A stretch of DNA of 64,000 nt from Pseudarthrobacter sp. NamE2 (GTDB lineage Bacteria > Actinomycetota > Actinomycetes > Actinomycetales > Micrococcaceae): positions 1 to 64,000 of the forward strand of contig NZ_VAHN01000013.1 of the NCBI RefSeq assembly GCF_005796205.1, in the 5' to 3' direction. This document shows positions 8,314 through 15,957 of the stretch, piece after piece. Every line of letters begins with the position of its first letter. Within the stretch, counting starts at the first letter, position 1. The notes below the pieces were generated by a model. It searched no databases. It was not told the origin of the DNA and was given only the letters and a program-made list of their open reading frames with translations. The translations under genes were made by a program, and so were the position numbers.

Positions 8314-9648
8314 ATGCCAAGCACCAACCGCTACGACGTGACCGACTGGCCTGTCGGCAATCCGGCCAAGGACGTCGGGGAAGTCATCAACAGCATCATC
8401 GCGGACATCAAGGAACGGCAGAACGCCACCGACGTGAATGACGGCGGAAAGCCCGGCGCGGTGATCTACATCCCGCCGGGGGACTACCACCTCCGCACCC
8501 AGGTGCTGATAGACGTCAGCTTCCTTCGGATTGAGGGCTCGGGGCACGGGTTCACGTCGTCGAGCATCCGGTTCAACGTCCCCGAAGACGAATGGCCGGA
8601 CCTGCATGAACTGTGGCCCGGAGGGAGCCGCATTATCGTGGACCTGCCCGCCGGGGCCGAAGAGGCCCAGGGAGCTGCCTTCTATGTCGAGCGGAGCGGA
8701 AGCCCGCGGATCAGCTCCGTGGAGTTCGCCAACTTTTGCATCGACGGGCTGCACTTCGTCGCGGATGGCTCCGGCCTGCCCGCCGAGAACACCTACGTGA
8801 ACGGCAAGACCGGCATCTATGTGGCCAGCGCCAACGACTCTTTCCGGGTCACCGACATGGGATTCATCTACTTGGAGAACGCCCTCACCATCCACAAAGC
8901 GGACGCGCTGTCCATCCACCACAACTTCATCGCCGAATGCGGAAGCTGCATCGAGCTGCGCGGCTGGGGGCAGGCATCAAAGATCACCGACAACCTGGTG
9001 GGTGCCGGGTTCAAGGGGCATTCGATCTACGCCGAGAACCATGGCGGGCTCCTGGTCACCGCGAACAACGTCTTTCCCCGCGGTTCCAGCAGCGTCCGCT
9101 TCAAAGGCGTCACCCGGTCCAGCGTCACCAACAACCGGCTGCATTCGTTCTACCCCGGCATGGTGCTGCTCGAGGACAGCAGTTCCGAAAACCTCGTGGC
9201 CACCAACCACTTCCTCCGTGACCATGAGCCGTGGACGCCGTTCCTGGGCATCGACAACGGACGGGACGATCTCACCGGGCTCCTCAGCATCAGCGGCAGC
9301 AACAACTCAGTGATCGGCAACCACTTCTCCGAAGTCATCGACGCCCAGAGCATCCGGCCGGCGGGTGCTGCCCCCGTCGTCGTCCGGCTGGAGTCGGGAG
9401 TCAACAACTTCGTCTCCAACAACCACGTGGTGGCGTTGGACGTCGACTCCAAGACGAGTGACTCCTGCTTCGAGTCCCAGGTGGACGCCCTGCTGGCCAC
9501 CGGAGCCTCGGACGGCCTCACCGTCACGGCCGTGCTGGTCGATTCCGAATCGGCCCGGAACACGATCCTCGATTCCGGAACTGACGCCCAGGTTGTCGCC
9601 GACAGGGCCGTCAACGCGATTCGGGCCACACCCACGGTAGGTTTCTAG
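8314..9648 (+). CDS. GH91 enzyme: difructose-dianhydride hydrolase or inulin fructotransferase
   Basis: A 444-residue right-handed beta-helix protein of the GH91 family, which includes inulin fructotransferases (inulin to difructose anhydride I or III) and DFA-III hydrolases. Recognisable stretches are GAVIYIPPGDYHLRTQ and SSSIRFNVPEDEWPDLHELW. Asp197 and Glu208, eleven residues apart in KADALSIHHNFIAECGSC, align with the catalytic Asp/Glu pair described for the family. No signal peptide is present, unlike secreted inulin fructotransferases, so with the importer and GH32 genes alongside I favour an intracellular DFA hydrolase yielding inulobiose. ATG 8314 is chosen because AAGGA lies seven bases upstream; an ATG at 8284 has no such site but would number the pair 207/218, the values I recall for an A. 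chlorophenolicus DFA-III hydrolase. Confidence 0.88.
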   Translation: MPSTNRYDVTDWPVGNPAKDVGEVINSIIADIKERQNATDVNDGGKPGAVIYIPPGDYHLRTQVLIDVSFLRIEGSGHGFTSSSIRFNVPEDEWPDLHELWPGGSRIIVDLPAGAEEAQGAAFYVERSGSPRISSVEFANFCIDGLHFVADGSGLPAENTYVNGKTGIYVASANDSFRVTDMGFIYLENALTIHKADALSIHHNFIAECGSCIELRGWGQASKITDNLVGAGFKGHSIYAENHGGLLVTANNVFPRGSSSVRFKGVTRSSVTNNRLHSFYPGMVLLEDSSSENLVATNHFLRDHEPWTPFLGIDNGRDDLTGLLSISGSNNSVIGNHFSEVIDAQSIRPAGAAPVVVRLESGVNNFVSNNHVVALDVDSKTSDSCFESQVDALLATGASDGLTVTAVLVDSESARNTILDSGTDAQVVADRAVNAIRATPTVGF

Positions 9649-9673
9649 GAGACACAAAGGACGTGGGAGACAG

Positions 9674-10729
9674 ATGAGCACCAAGAACATCGGCATCAAG
9701 GACGTGGCACAGGCGGCCGGGGTGTCGGTGACCACTGTCTCCCACGTGCTTAATGACGTTGCCTATGCCCGCGTCAGCCCCGAAACGAAAGAAAAGGTCC
9801 GTGCCGCCGCCGAACAGCTCGGCTACGGACCCAACCGCCTGGCGCAGGCCTTGCGGACGCAGCGCACCGGGATGCTGGGGCTGCTCAGTGAGGACATCGC
9901 CACCACCCCGCACGCCGGCCGGATCATCCTGGGCGCCGACGAGGCCGCCAGGCGCCGCGGCTACAACCTGATGATCATCAACACGTCAGCCTCGGCCAGC
10001 CTGGATTCACGGACGGCAGACGTCCAGGCCCTGCTCGAGCGGAGGGTGGACGGCATCCTCTACGCCACCATGTACCACCGCAATGTGGAACTTCCGGCGA
10101 ACCTGGGCAGCATCCCGTCGGTCCTGGTGGACTCCGTATCCACCGGGAAAAATATCACCGCGGTGGTCCCTGACGAGGAAGGCGGCGCCCGGACCGCCGT
10201 CACTGCCCTCCTGGACGCCGGCCACACCCGGATCGGTTTCCTGAACAACACCGACGATGTCCCGGCAACCCGCCTGCGCCTTCAGGGCTTCCGGGCAACG
10301 CTGGCGGCAGCAGGGCTCGACGGCGGCGCGGCACCTGTCGAGGCTGAGGCCTCTGAGGTGCAGGGCGGCTATGAGGCGGCCCTGCGGATGCTGAACCGTG
10401 CTGACAGGCCCACGGCCTTGTTCTGCTACAACGACCGGATGGCGATGGGCGCCTACCGCGCAGCCGCCGTGCTGGGGCTGAGCATCCCGGACGACCTGTC
10501 CATTGTGGGGTTCGATGACCAGCAACTCATCGCCGCCAACCTCCACCCCGGGCTCACCACCGTCGCCCTCCCGCACTACGAGATGGGCGCCTGGGCAACG
10601 GAGCAACTTATCGACGCCATCGAAGGCAAGACGGATCTCGCCCAGACGGCGGCCAAGCCGACCATCCTGGAATGCCCGCTGGTGTCACGCAATTCGGTGG
10701 CAGAGCCTGCCGAAACTCCCGCCGGTTGA
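9674..10729 (+). CDS. LacI-family transcriptional regulator 2 (paralogue)
   Basis: A 351-residue LacI/GalR repressor nearly colinear with the one at 4629-5672. The helix-turn-helix (IKDVAQAAGVSVTTVSHVLN) differs from that paralogue at one position, while the sensor domain carries scattered substitutions (for example ATLAAAGLDGG against AMLDEAGLDGG). It closes the operon 25 bases after the GH91 gene, behind GGGAGACAG. The same DNA-binding surface with a diverging sensor suggests the two may answer different sugars at shared operators, or form heterodimers. It is the source of the relic at 14.3 kb. Confidence 0.93.
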   Translation: MSTKNIGIKDVAQAAGVSVTTVSHVLNDVAYARVSPETKEKVRAAAEQLGYGPNRLAQALRTQRTGMLGLLSEDIATTPHAGRIILGADEAARRRGYNLMIINTSASASLDSRTADVQALLERRVDGILYATMYHRNVELPANLGSIPSVLVDSVSTGKNITAVVPDEEGGARTAVTALLDAGHTRIGFLNNTDDVPATRLRLQGFRATLAAAGLDGGAAPVEAEASEVQGGYEAALRMLNRADRPTALFCYNDRMAMGAYRAAAVLGLSIPDDLSIVGFDDQQLIAANLHPGLTTVALPHYEMGAWATEQLIDAIEGKTDLAQTAAKPTILECPLVSRNSVAEPAETPAG

Positions 10730-10962
10730 ACCGGCCGGAACACTTGGCGGGCCTGTCGAAACCCTTGAACATCAAAGTGGCCAGCGGCGCCTACGCACCA
10801 AACTCATCCTCACCCGGAGCCAGGCAGCCGGTCCTGCCGTTGCTGCCGGGCGAGTTGGGTTGCCTGGCGCCTTCAAGTTGAAGCTCAAAAGTAATGCTCG
10901 CGTGACCAATCGATAAGTACCCTTGGCTACGCTGTCTGGATGGTAGTCACAGGGAACTGGGC

Positions 10963-11442
10963 ATGGCTGCGCTAAGCGTTTTTACGCTTGGAACATTTCG
11001 CTGTAATCCACTGCGAAGTGCTTTCGTGTGGCTCCTTTTGGCCCTCCTCCTGGCCGGAGCTGCCTCCTACACCCAAGGCAGCCGGTATGCCCTCCTTCCC
11101 AGTCACGGACAGGTGCAGGCAGCAGACGAGCAGATCTCCGAGGAGCTGCCTTCGACGGCGGCCACTGCAGCCAGTCCGGTTGATGCCTCTGCTTCCGCAT
11201 GGCCTACGCCCGTCGTCGTGCACGCTCCAGGCCTGATCAATGATCCTGAGGAATCGGACAAGGATTGCTGCGAACGGCGCCATGCTCCCCGGAGTGAACC
11301 GGCACCTGTCCGGACAGGCGCCGTGGAACCGCCATCCTTGACCACACCACAGGCCGACAACAGTTTGCTGTCCAGTGTGGCACCTCCGGAGCCGGATCTG
11401 CCGGTGCTTTCGGTAGTCCAGCTTTCGATCAGCAGGACATAA
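10963..11442 (+). CDS. hypothetical membrane-anchored protein
   Basis: A 159-residue protein I do not recognise. Residues about 18-36 (SAFVWLLLALLLAGAASY) form one membrane segment after a short basic N-terminus. The remaining 120 residues are a Pro/Ser/Ala-rich, probably extracytoplasmic tail with one acidic-Cys patch, ESDKDCCERRHAP. It could be an anchored protein or one with a long signal peptide. AGGGAACTGGGC precedes the ATG. It stands alone 230 bases after the LacI gene and is followed by short genes on the same strand. Confidence 0.6.
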   Translation: MAALSVFTLGTFRCNPLRSAFVWLLLALLLAGAASYTQGSRYALLPSHGQVQAADEQISEELPSTAATAASPVDASASAWPTPVVVHAPGLINDPEESDKDCCERRHAPRSEPAPVRTGAVEPPSLTTPQADNSLLSSVAPPEPDLPVLSVVQLSISRT

Positions 11443-11495
11443 AAACGGCACGCGTTTCCATCTCCGCGAACCGCCGTTTAAGGAAAGAAAACTCA

Positions 11496-11573
11496 ATGAC
11501 ACCTGTACAGTCCATGATGGACGCGCGCCGAGCTCTTCACCTCCCTGAGCTGAGGAAGGAGACCTGGACATGA
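11496..11573 (+). CDS. 25-codon leader ORF coupled to the next gene
   Basis: A short frame (MTPVQSMMDARRALHLPELR and five more residues) starts at ATG 11496 with AAGGAAAG eight bases upstream, a better ribosome site than many genes here. Its TGA (11571-11573) overlaps the ATG of the following gene in an ATGA junction. It may be a small protein or a coupled leader that controls translation of the downstream gene. Coding status is inferred from the ribosome site and overlap only. Confidence 0.4.
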   Translation: MTPVQSMMDARRALHLPELRKETWT

Positions 11574-11815
11574 CGCAACCACAGGCATCCCGGGTAGCCC
11601 GCCGTGCGCGCCAGAGGGAACAGCTCAGAAGCTGGAGGGACGGCAGACCGCCGGCAGACCCGGAACTGCGGCGGATGCTGACCTCACACATACATTGCTG
11701 CGAGGAAATGCAACTGGTCATCCTCCCAGGGGAACAAGGCTCAGCAAAGCGCGAGTGCAACCTGCTGACCTACCGGTGTTCTTGTGGGTTCAGCTTTGAT
11801 CAGGAGCGGGACTGA
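11570..11815 (+). CDS. small Cys-containing hypothetical protein
   Basis: An 81-residue soluble protein of unknown function. The N-terminal third is Arg-rich (RVARRARQREQLRSWRDGR). The rest carries Cys residues in HIHCCEEM and CNLLTYRCSCGFSFD, which could form a zinc ribbon. AAGGAGACC precedes the ATG, which is also in an ATGA overlap with the upstream 25-codon frame. The DUF3040 gene follows nine bases after the stop, so the three short frames are probably one transcript. Confidence 0.6.
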   Translation: MTQPQASRVARRARQREQLRSWRDGRPPADPELRRMLTSHIHCCEEMQLVILPGEQGSAKRECNLLTYRCSCGFSFDQERD

Positions 11816-11824
11816 CGAATTCCC

Positions 11825-12121
11825 ATGGCATTGTCAGATGAAGAGCGCAGACGCCTTGAAAAGCTCGAACAGGAGCTAGCGTCCAGCGATCCGGATCTTT
11901 ACCGGACGTTACAGTTCGGTGCACCTGGAAATAAGCGCAGGGAGGCTGCCACTACGCTCTGGGGAGCCTTGGCACTGATCGGCGCCTTCACGCTCGTCAT
12001 CGTGGGAATTGCCACGGAACTTGTCATCGTCGGCGCCTTCGGATTCCTGCTGATGGTCGCCGCCGCGAACTGGTTGCTCAGGGGCTATGGCCCCCAAGAC
12101 GGGCACAAGGGCAAACCATAG
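11825..12121 (+). CDS. DUF3040 membrane protein
   Basis: A 98-residue protein of the actinobacterial DUF3040 family: a hydrophilic, helical N-terminus (MALSDEERRRLEKLEQELAS) followed by two adjacent membrane helices at about residues 46-64 and 66-82. Length and layout are normal for the family, whose function is unknown. It converges on the MerR gene, with only 36 bases between the two stops. Confidence 0.85.
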   Translation: MALSDEERRRLEKLEQELASSDPDLYRTLQFGAPGNKRREAATTLWGALALIGAFTLVIVGIATELVIVGAFGFLLMVAAANWLLRGYGPQDGHKGKP

Positions 12122-12157
12122 CCTCAGACCACGCGTCCGCCATCGGTCCGGCGGCAC

Positions 12158-12529
12158 CTATAGGGCACTGATGCGCTTGATGAACTCGTCCGCCTGCGCC
12201 AGGTTGCGGGCCATTTTGGCCCGCTGTTCTATCGCCTTCTCAAGGTACTGGGCAAGCTTCCCCGGCCCATGTCCGGATGCCTGTCCATCCCTGAGAATGG
12301 CGAGAATGTCCGCCATCTCCTCCAAGGAGAAGCCCAGCGGCTTCATCTGCTTGATGACCATGAGCCGTTCGAAGTCTTCTTCCGAATAGACGCGGAACCC
12401 GCCGCCGGTTCGCGCTGTCGCGGGGAGCAGGCCTACCTCGTCGTAGTGGCGGATGGTCCGCAGGGACAGGCCCGTCCGTTCTGCCAGTTCACCGATGTGC
12501 ATGGTCGTGCTGCCGGTTTTGGCCGTCAC
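12158..12529 (-). CDS. MerR-family transcriptional regulator
   Basis: A 123-residue regulator with the MerR winged helix-turn-helix (MHIGELAERTGLSLRTIRHY, then GGFRVYSEEDFERL) and a short C-terminal coiled coil that would form the dimer. There is no large effector domain. GTG at 12529 is chosen because GGAGG lies seven bases upstream; an inner ATG nine codons on is possible. It is divergent from the SulP gene, and a perfect MerR-type inverted repeat lies between them, so it probably controls both itself and the transporter. The inducer is unknown. Confidence 0.9.
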   Translation of the reverse strand: MTAKTGSTTMHIGELAERTGLSLRTIRHYDEVGLLPATARTGGGFRVYSEEDFERLMVIKQMKPLGFSLEEMADILAILRDGQASGHGPGKLAQYLEKAIEQRAKMARNLAQADEFIKRISAL

Positions 12530-12559
12530 CAGAGACCTCCGTTCCTTGTCCGGGCTTAA

Positions 12560-12585
12560 ACTCTACCATCACGTTAGGGTAGAGT
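12560..12585. promoter_or_regulatory. MerR-type operator between merR-like and sulP genes
   Basis: ACTCTACC (12560-12567) and GGTAGAGT (12578-12585) are perfect inverted 8-mers around a 10-bp centre, the classic operator of MerR regulators that act by untwisting a long promoter spacer. On the plus strand TTAAAC (12556-12561) and TAGAGT (12580-12585) would form a promoter with an 18-bp spacer across it. Confidence 0.75.
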
Positions 12586-12707
12586 CTTGGCTGAGCGGTG
12601 AGCTCTCCAAGCGTAGTTCCCCTCCTTCCGGCGCATCGCCGCGCCCCTTCATTCTTCGAAAAAGCGAAGGCGCTGCCGTGTCTTCCTGACCATGAACGGA
12701 GCCAGCG

Positions 12708-14231
12708 ATGGCCGTCAACACCGCGGGCGACGCCCCGTCCCACACACCCGAACAGCTGCAGTCAGTCCGGGAAACCCTGAAGTCCCCGCGCCGCCTGAAA
12801 ACTGAAGTCCTCGCCGGCCTCGTGGTAGCCCTGGCCCTGATTCCGGAAGCCATCGCATTCTCGATCATCGCCGGCGTCGATCCGAGGCTTGGACTGTTCG
12901 CCTCCTTCACGATGGCATTGACCATCGCCTTCGTCGGTGGCCGCCCCGCCATGATCTCCGCGGCCACCGGGGCCATCGCCCTGGTGATTGCCCCGCTGGT
13001 GAGGTCCCACGGTGTGGACTACTTCATCGCCGCCGTCATCCTCGCCGGCATCTTCCAGATCATCCTGGGCCTGGCCGGGGTCGCAAAGCTGATGCGCTTC
13101 ATCCCGCGCTCTGTGATGGTCGGCTTCGTTAACGCACTGGCCATCCTGATCTTTATGTCGCAGGTCCCGGAACTGCTCAACGTGCCGTGGCTGGTTTACC
13201 CACTCGTGGCGCTGGGCCTGGTGATCGTGTTCGGCCTGCCCAAGCTCACCAAGGCGGTACCCGCGCCACTGATCGCGATCGTGGTCCTGACCGTGATCAC
13301 GGTCTTGGCCGCCATCTCCGTTCCAACTGTGGGGGACAAGGGCGAACTGCCTGACTCGCTGCCGTCACTGTTTATCCCGAACGTGCCCTTCACGCTGGAC
13401 ACCCTGCAGGTCATCTTCCCGTTCGCCCTGGCCATGGCGTTCGTTGGGCTGCTCGAATCCCTGATGACCGCCAAACTCGTGGACGACGTGACCGACACCC
13501 GCTCCCACAAGACCCGCGAAGCATGGGGCCAGGGCGTGGCGAACATCGTGACCGGCTTCACCGGCGGCATGGGCGGCTGTGCCATGATCGGCCAGACCAT
13601 GATCAACGTCAAGGCCTCCGGGGCCCGCACCCGGATCTCCACCTTCCTCGCCGGTGTCTTCCTCCTGATCCTGGTTGTTGCCCTCGGCGGCGTGGTCTCG
13701 GTGATCCCAATGGCTGCCCTGGTCGCGGTGATGATCTTCGTTTCCTGGGCCACGTTCGATTGGCACAGCGTCCATCCCCGGACCCTGAAGATGATGCCCA
13801 AGAGCGAAACCATCGTCATGGCGGCCACCGTCATCGTCACCGTCGCCACCCACAACCTGGCCATCGGCGTCGGCGTCGGCGTCCTCGTGGCCATGGTCCT
13901 GTTCGCCCGCCGCGTGGCCCACCTCGTCACCGTCGAACGGACAGTCACCAGTGTTGAGGGCCACGAGACCGCCACCTACGTGGTGAACGGCGAACTGTTC
14001 TTCGCCTCCTCCAACGACCTCTACACCCAGTTCGAGTACGCCCTGGACCCGGACCACATAGTCATCGACATGCACGCCTCGCACCTGTGGGATGCCTCCA
14101 CCATCGCAGCCCTGGATGCGATCACCGAGAAGTATCACCATCACGGCAAAGACGTGAAAATCATCGGCCTCAACGACGCCAGCACAGCCATGTGCGAACG
14201 TCTCGGAGGGAAACTCCGAGCCGGACACTAG
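12708..14231 (+). CDS. SulP-family anion transporter with STAS domain
   Basis: A 507-residue SLC26/SulP transporter. The membrane part (about residues 30-405) has the family motifs [20 protein letters not shown] at the start and [19 protein letters not shown] in the middle. The C-terminus is a STAS domain ([18 protein letters not shown] to the end). Members move sulfate, bicarbonate or dicarboxylates; the substrate here is not fixed by sequence. It lies divergently to a MerR gene and is likely expressed from the shared operator. A GC palindrome 13 bases after the stop probably ends the transcript. Confidence 0.93.
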   Translation: MAVNTAGDAPSHTPEQLQSVRETLKSPRRLKTEVLAGLVVALALIPEAIAFSIIAGVDPRLGLFASFTMALTIAFVGGRPAMISAATGAIALVIAPLVRSHGVDYFIAAVILAGIFQIILGLAGVAKLMRFIPRSVMVGFVNALAILIFMSQVPELLNVPWLVYPLVALGLVIVFGLPKLTKAVPAPLIAIVVLTVITVLAAISVPTVGDKGELPDSLPSLFIPNVPFTLDTLQVIFPFALAMAFVGLLESLMTAKLVDDVTDTRSHKTREAWGQGVANIVTGFTGGMGGCAMIGQTMINVKASGARTRISTFLAGVFLLILVVALGGVVSVIPMAALVAVMIFVSWATFDWHSVHPRTLKMMPKSETIVMAATVIVTVATHNLAIGVGVGVLVAMVLFARRVAHLVTVERTVTSVEGHETATYVVNGELFFASSNDLYTQFEYALDPDHIVIDMHASHLWDASTIAALDAITEKYHHHGKDVKIIGLNDASTAMCERLGGKLRAGH

Positions 14232-14244
14232 CAAAGGCACGCGT

Positions 14245-14270
14245 ACGACGGCGGCGCGCGCCGCCGTCGT
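14245..14270. repeat. CGACGGCGGCGC palindrome, copy 1
   Basis: CGACGGCGGCGC is followed directly by its reverse complement (14246-14269), with an extra A-T pair outside. Nearly the same element recurs near 21122, 22454 and 30942, each downstream of a plus-strand gene. It probably acts as a terminator-like hairpin without a U-tract. Confidence 0.7.
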
Positions 14271-14312
14271 GCCCTCCGAGCACTGTAGCGACGCGCAGAT
14301 CCGCTGGTAAGG

Positions 14313-14404
14313 GCACCGACGACGTCCCGGCAACCCGCCTGCGCCTCAAGAGCTTCCGGAGTGCCCGCTGGTGCCCGCATTCGCTGGTTGAGCCCTGACG
14401 AAAC
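14313..14404 (+). pseudogene. relic of a LacI-family regulator gene
   Basis: Bases 14313-14360 match the operon LacI gene at 10247-10295 almost base for base and translate as TDDVPATRLRLKSFR. The next bases, GTGCCCGCTGGTG, match the 3' end of the same gene (10672-10684) and are followed by a diverged tail alignable to its last codons. About 380 bp between the two parts are missing. The relic has no start, helix-turn-helix or sensor domain and cannot be functional. Confidence 0.65.
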
Positions 14405-14703
14405 CCCTGATGGTTGAGCCTGCGGATTCCCCCTCCGGCTGAGCCTGCCGACACCCGCGGGACTGAAATCCGACGCGCAAATTCGCTGACGTAACCCACA
14501 TGACGGGCGCGCCAGTGAAATTGCGCATTGTAAGGCCTTTTCCGGGCCAGGGCGCCCGGGCCAGGCGCCGACCTCCTAGTCTCCGGGAACCCCTGACCCC
14601 TATTCTTTTCCCCCTAATCTTCCAAGCCTCTTATAAACCCGGAACAAGAGGGCTAAGGTCCTAGCACCGCAGTTCGTGCGGCATTCAGGTTTGGAGGCCA
14701 AAG

Positions 14704-14736
14704 ATGACTCTCAATCCAGAATCGCTGCTGTCCTAG
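14704..14736 (+). CDS. possible 10-codon leader peptide
   Basis: MTLNPESLLS starts at ATG 14704 with GGAGG six bases upstream and ends at TAG. Just before it a small CCGCA/TGCGG hairpin lies at about 14670. It precedes the Cys-containing gene at 14821 by about 85 bases. The very good ribosome site on such a short frame suggests a leader peptide, but nothing else supports expression. Confidence 0.35.
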   Translation: MTLNPESLLS

Positions 14737-14820
14737 CGGAGGCTGCAATCCCAGCCCACTGCCCGCGTAATCGCCCACCCTGTGGACAACATCCTCCTAA
14801 AGCAAAGTCAGGACACCAGC

Positions 14821-15030
14821 ATGTGGACCAAGCAGCACAAAACTTTCTGTAACACCTGTGGCAGGACAACCAATCACTTCACGCACTACATCAAGGATGA
14901 CGCGGGGCACGCGATGATTCCCGATGTGCACTGCGCTGAGCATCCAGCCGCTGTGCTGAACGCGCAATCGCCGGACTCGGCCGTGCCATCGAACGAGTGT
15001 TCCCGAGAAACGTATATAGAAGCTAGTTGA
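14821..15030 (+). CDS. small Cys/His-rich hypothetical protein
   Basis: A 69-residue protein beginning MWTKQHKTFCNTCGRTTNHF. The CxxC pair, followed by several His residues and another Cys (VHCAEH), suggests a treble-clef or zinc-ribbon fold; the C-terminal third is Ser/Ala-rich. ATG 14821 is preferred over an in-frame GTG at 14782 because the zinc-ribbon-like part begins directly after it. Function unknown. It converges on the SGNH esterase gene, whose stop is 18 bases away. Confidence 0.55.
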   Translation: MWTKQHKTFCNTCGRTTNHFTHYIKDDAGHAMIPDVHCAEHPAAVLNAQSPDSAVPSNECSRETYIEAS

Positions 15031-15048
15031 CCGCTAGCTCAATCGGCG

Positions 15049-15924
15049 TCAGGACCGTGCTGCGGCGCTCACCGCTTCGCGAACTAAAGCGGCAGCATAG
15101 CCAAAGGCATAACCTGTCGCAGTTGGATGGAAGCTGGCAGCACTGCCGTCGAGCACGAACCAGGATTTTGGCGAGCCGATGCCGTGCCCCTCGAATTCGT
15201 CGGTGACATCCACATAGACAGTCCCGGAGACCTGCTTGGCCGCCTTCCCGATGACCTTGTTCAAGGTATCGGTGCCGTTGTTGAACACGGTGGCGGCTTC
15301 ATCCGTAATGACTGTGGTGCCTTCGAATTCGGGTGAGAACAGATGCGGATACCCCAGCGCGATGATGGTGGCTTCCGGTGCCTTGGCACGGACTGCTGAG
15401 TAGGCATTGACCAGGGCGGCCAGGACCTGGGTCTCGGCAACTGCTTCGGCGTTCCGTACAGCCGTGATGCAGAGGTCCAAGGAACTGGGGTGCAGGCACG
15501 ATCTGAGCAGGCCCGCAAAGTCGACGTCGTTGCCGCCGGCGGTGATGGTGACCAGGTCCGTTTCGTCATCCAGCACCCCGGCGTTCGATGCAATCTGTAC
15601 CTGGAAGGGCACCATGGCGGCACTCCAGCCGGCGCAGGCGGCCTTACCTGTGAGATCGACCCCTGGTAAGTAGTCCAGAATGTCGGGATAACCCGGCGAG
15701 GCCTGGAAGCACAACACCGGATCATCCAGGTCCAGGTAGAGCTGGGAAGGCGCGGCCTCTCCCGCACCTATGCCTGCGCTGTAGGAATCCCCGAAGGCTA
15801 CATAATCCAAGTGCCCGGAGCTGTGTGCCGCCGCAGGTGCGGCCAAAAAGCCGGCGAGCAGTCCGGTGATGGCAAAGGCCAGGGCCCCCAAGCGGCCGGT
15901 AATCCTCAGCGATTGCTTTCTCAT
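15049..15924 (-). CDS. secreted SGNH-family esterase/lipase
   Basis: A 291-residue exported hydrolase. A Sec signal peptide ends near AAPAAAH (residue 33). Block I reads YVAFGDSYSAG with nucleophile Ser47, block III is TAGGNDVDF, and the catalytic His lies in SFHPTATGY near the C-terminus. Four Cys residues could form disulfides, as in the Streptomyces lipases of this clan. The start has AAGGAG just upstream. It is the last gene of a minus-strand operon with a matrixin protease and a small protein, 33 bases after the protease stop. The substrate (lipid or acyl ester) is not fixed by the sequence. Confidence 0.9.
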   Translation of the reverse strand: MRKQSLRITGRLGALAFAITGLLAGFLAAPAAAHSSGHLDYVAFGDSYSAGIGAGEAAPSQLYLDLDDPVLCFQASPGYPDILDYLPGVDLTGKAACAGWSAAMVPFQVQIASNAGVLDDETDLVTITAGGNDVDFAGLLRSCLHPSSLDLCITAVRNAEAVAETQVLAALVNAYSAVRAKAPEATIIALGYPHLFSPEFEGTTVITDEAATVFNNGTDTLNKVIGKAAKQVSGTVYVDVTDEFEGHGIGSPKSWFVLDGSAASFHPTATGYAFGYAAALVREAVSAAARS

Positions 15925-15957
15925 GTCTCTCCTTAGGTGAGGCGTCCGCCGACGGGG

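Larger units (their letters stand above)
14232..14820 (+). other. long intergenic region after sulP
   Basis: This gap of about 590 bases holds no gene of normal length. It contains a CGACGGCGGCGC palindrome (14245-14270), a relic of a LacI gene (14313-14404), degenerate GGTTGAGCCTG repeats near 14385, 14412 and 14440, an AT-richer stretch at 14600-14650 that may hold the promoter of the next gene, and a 10-codon leader frame at 14704. Confidence 0.6.
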
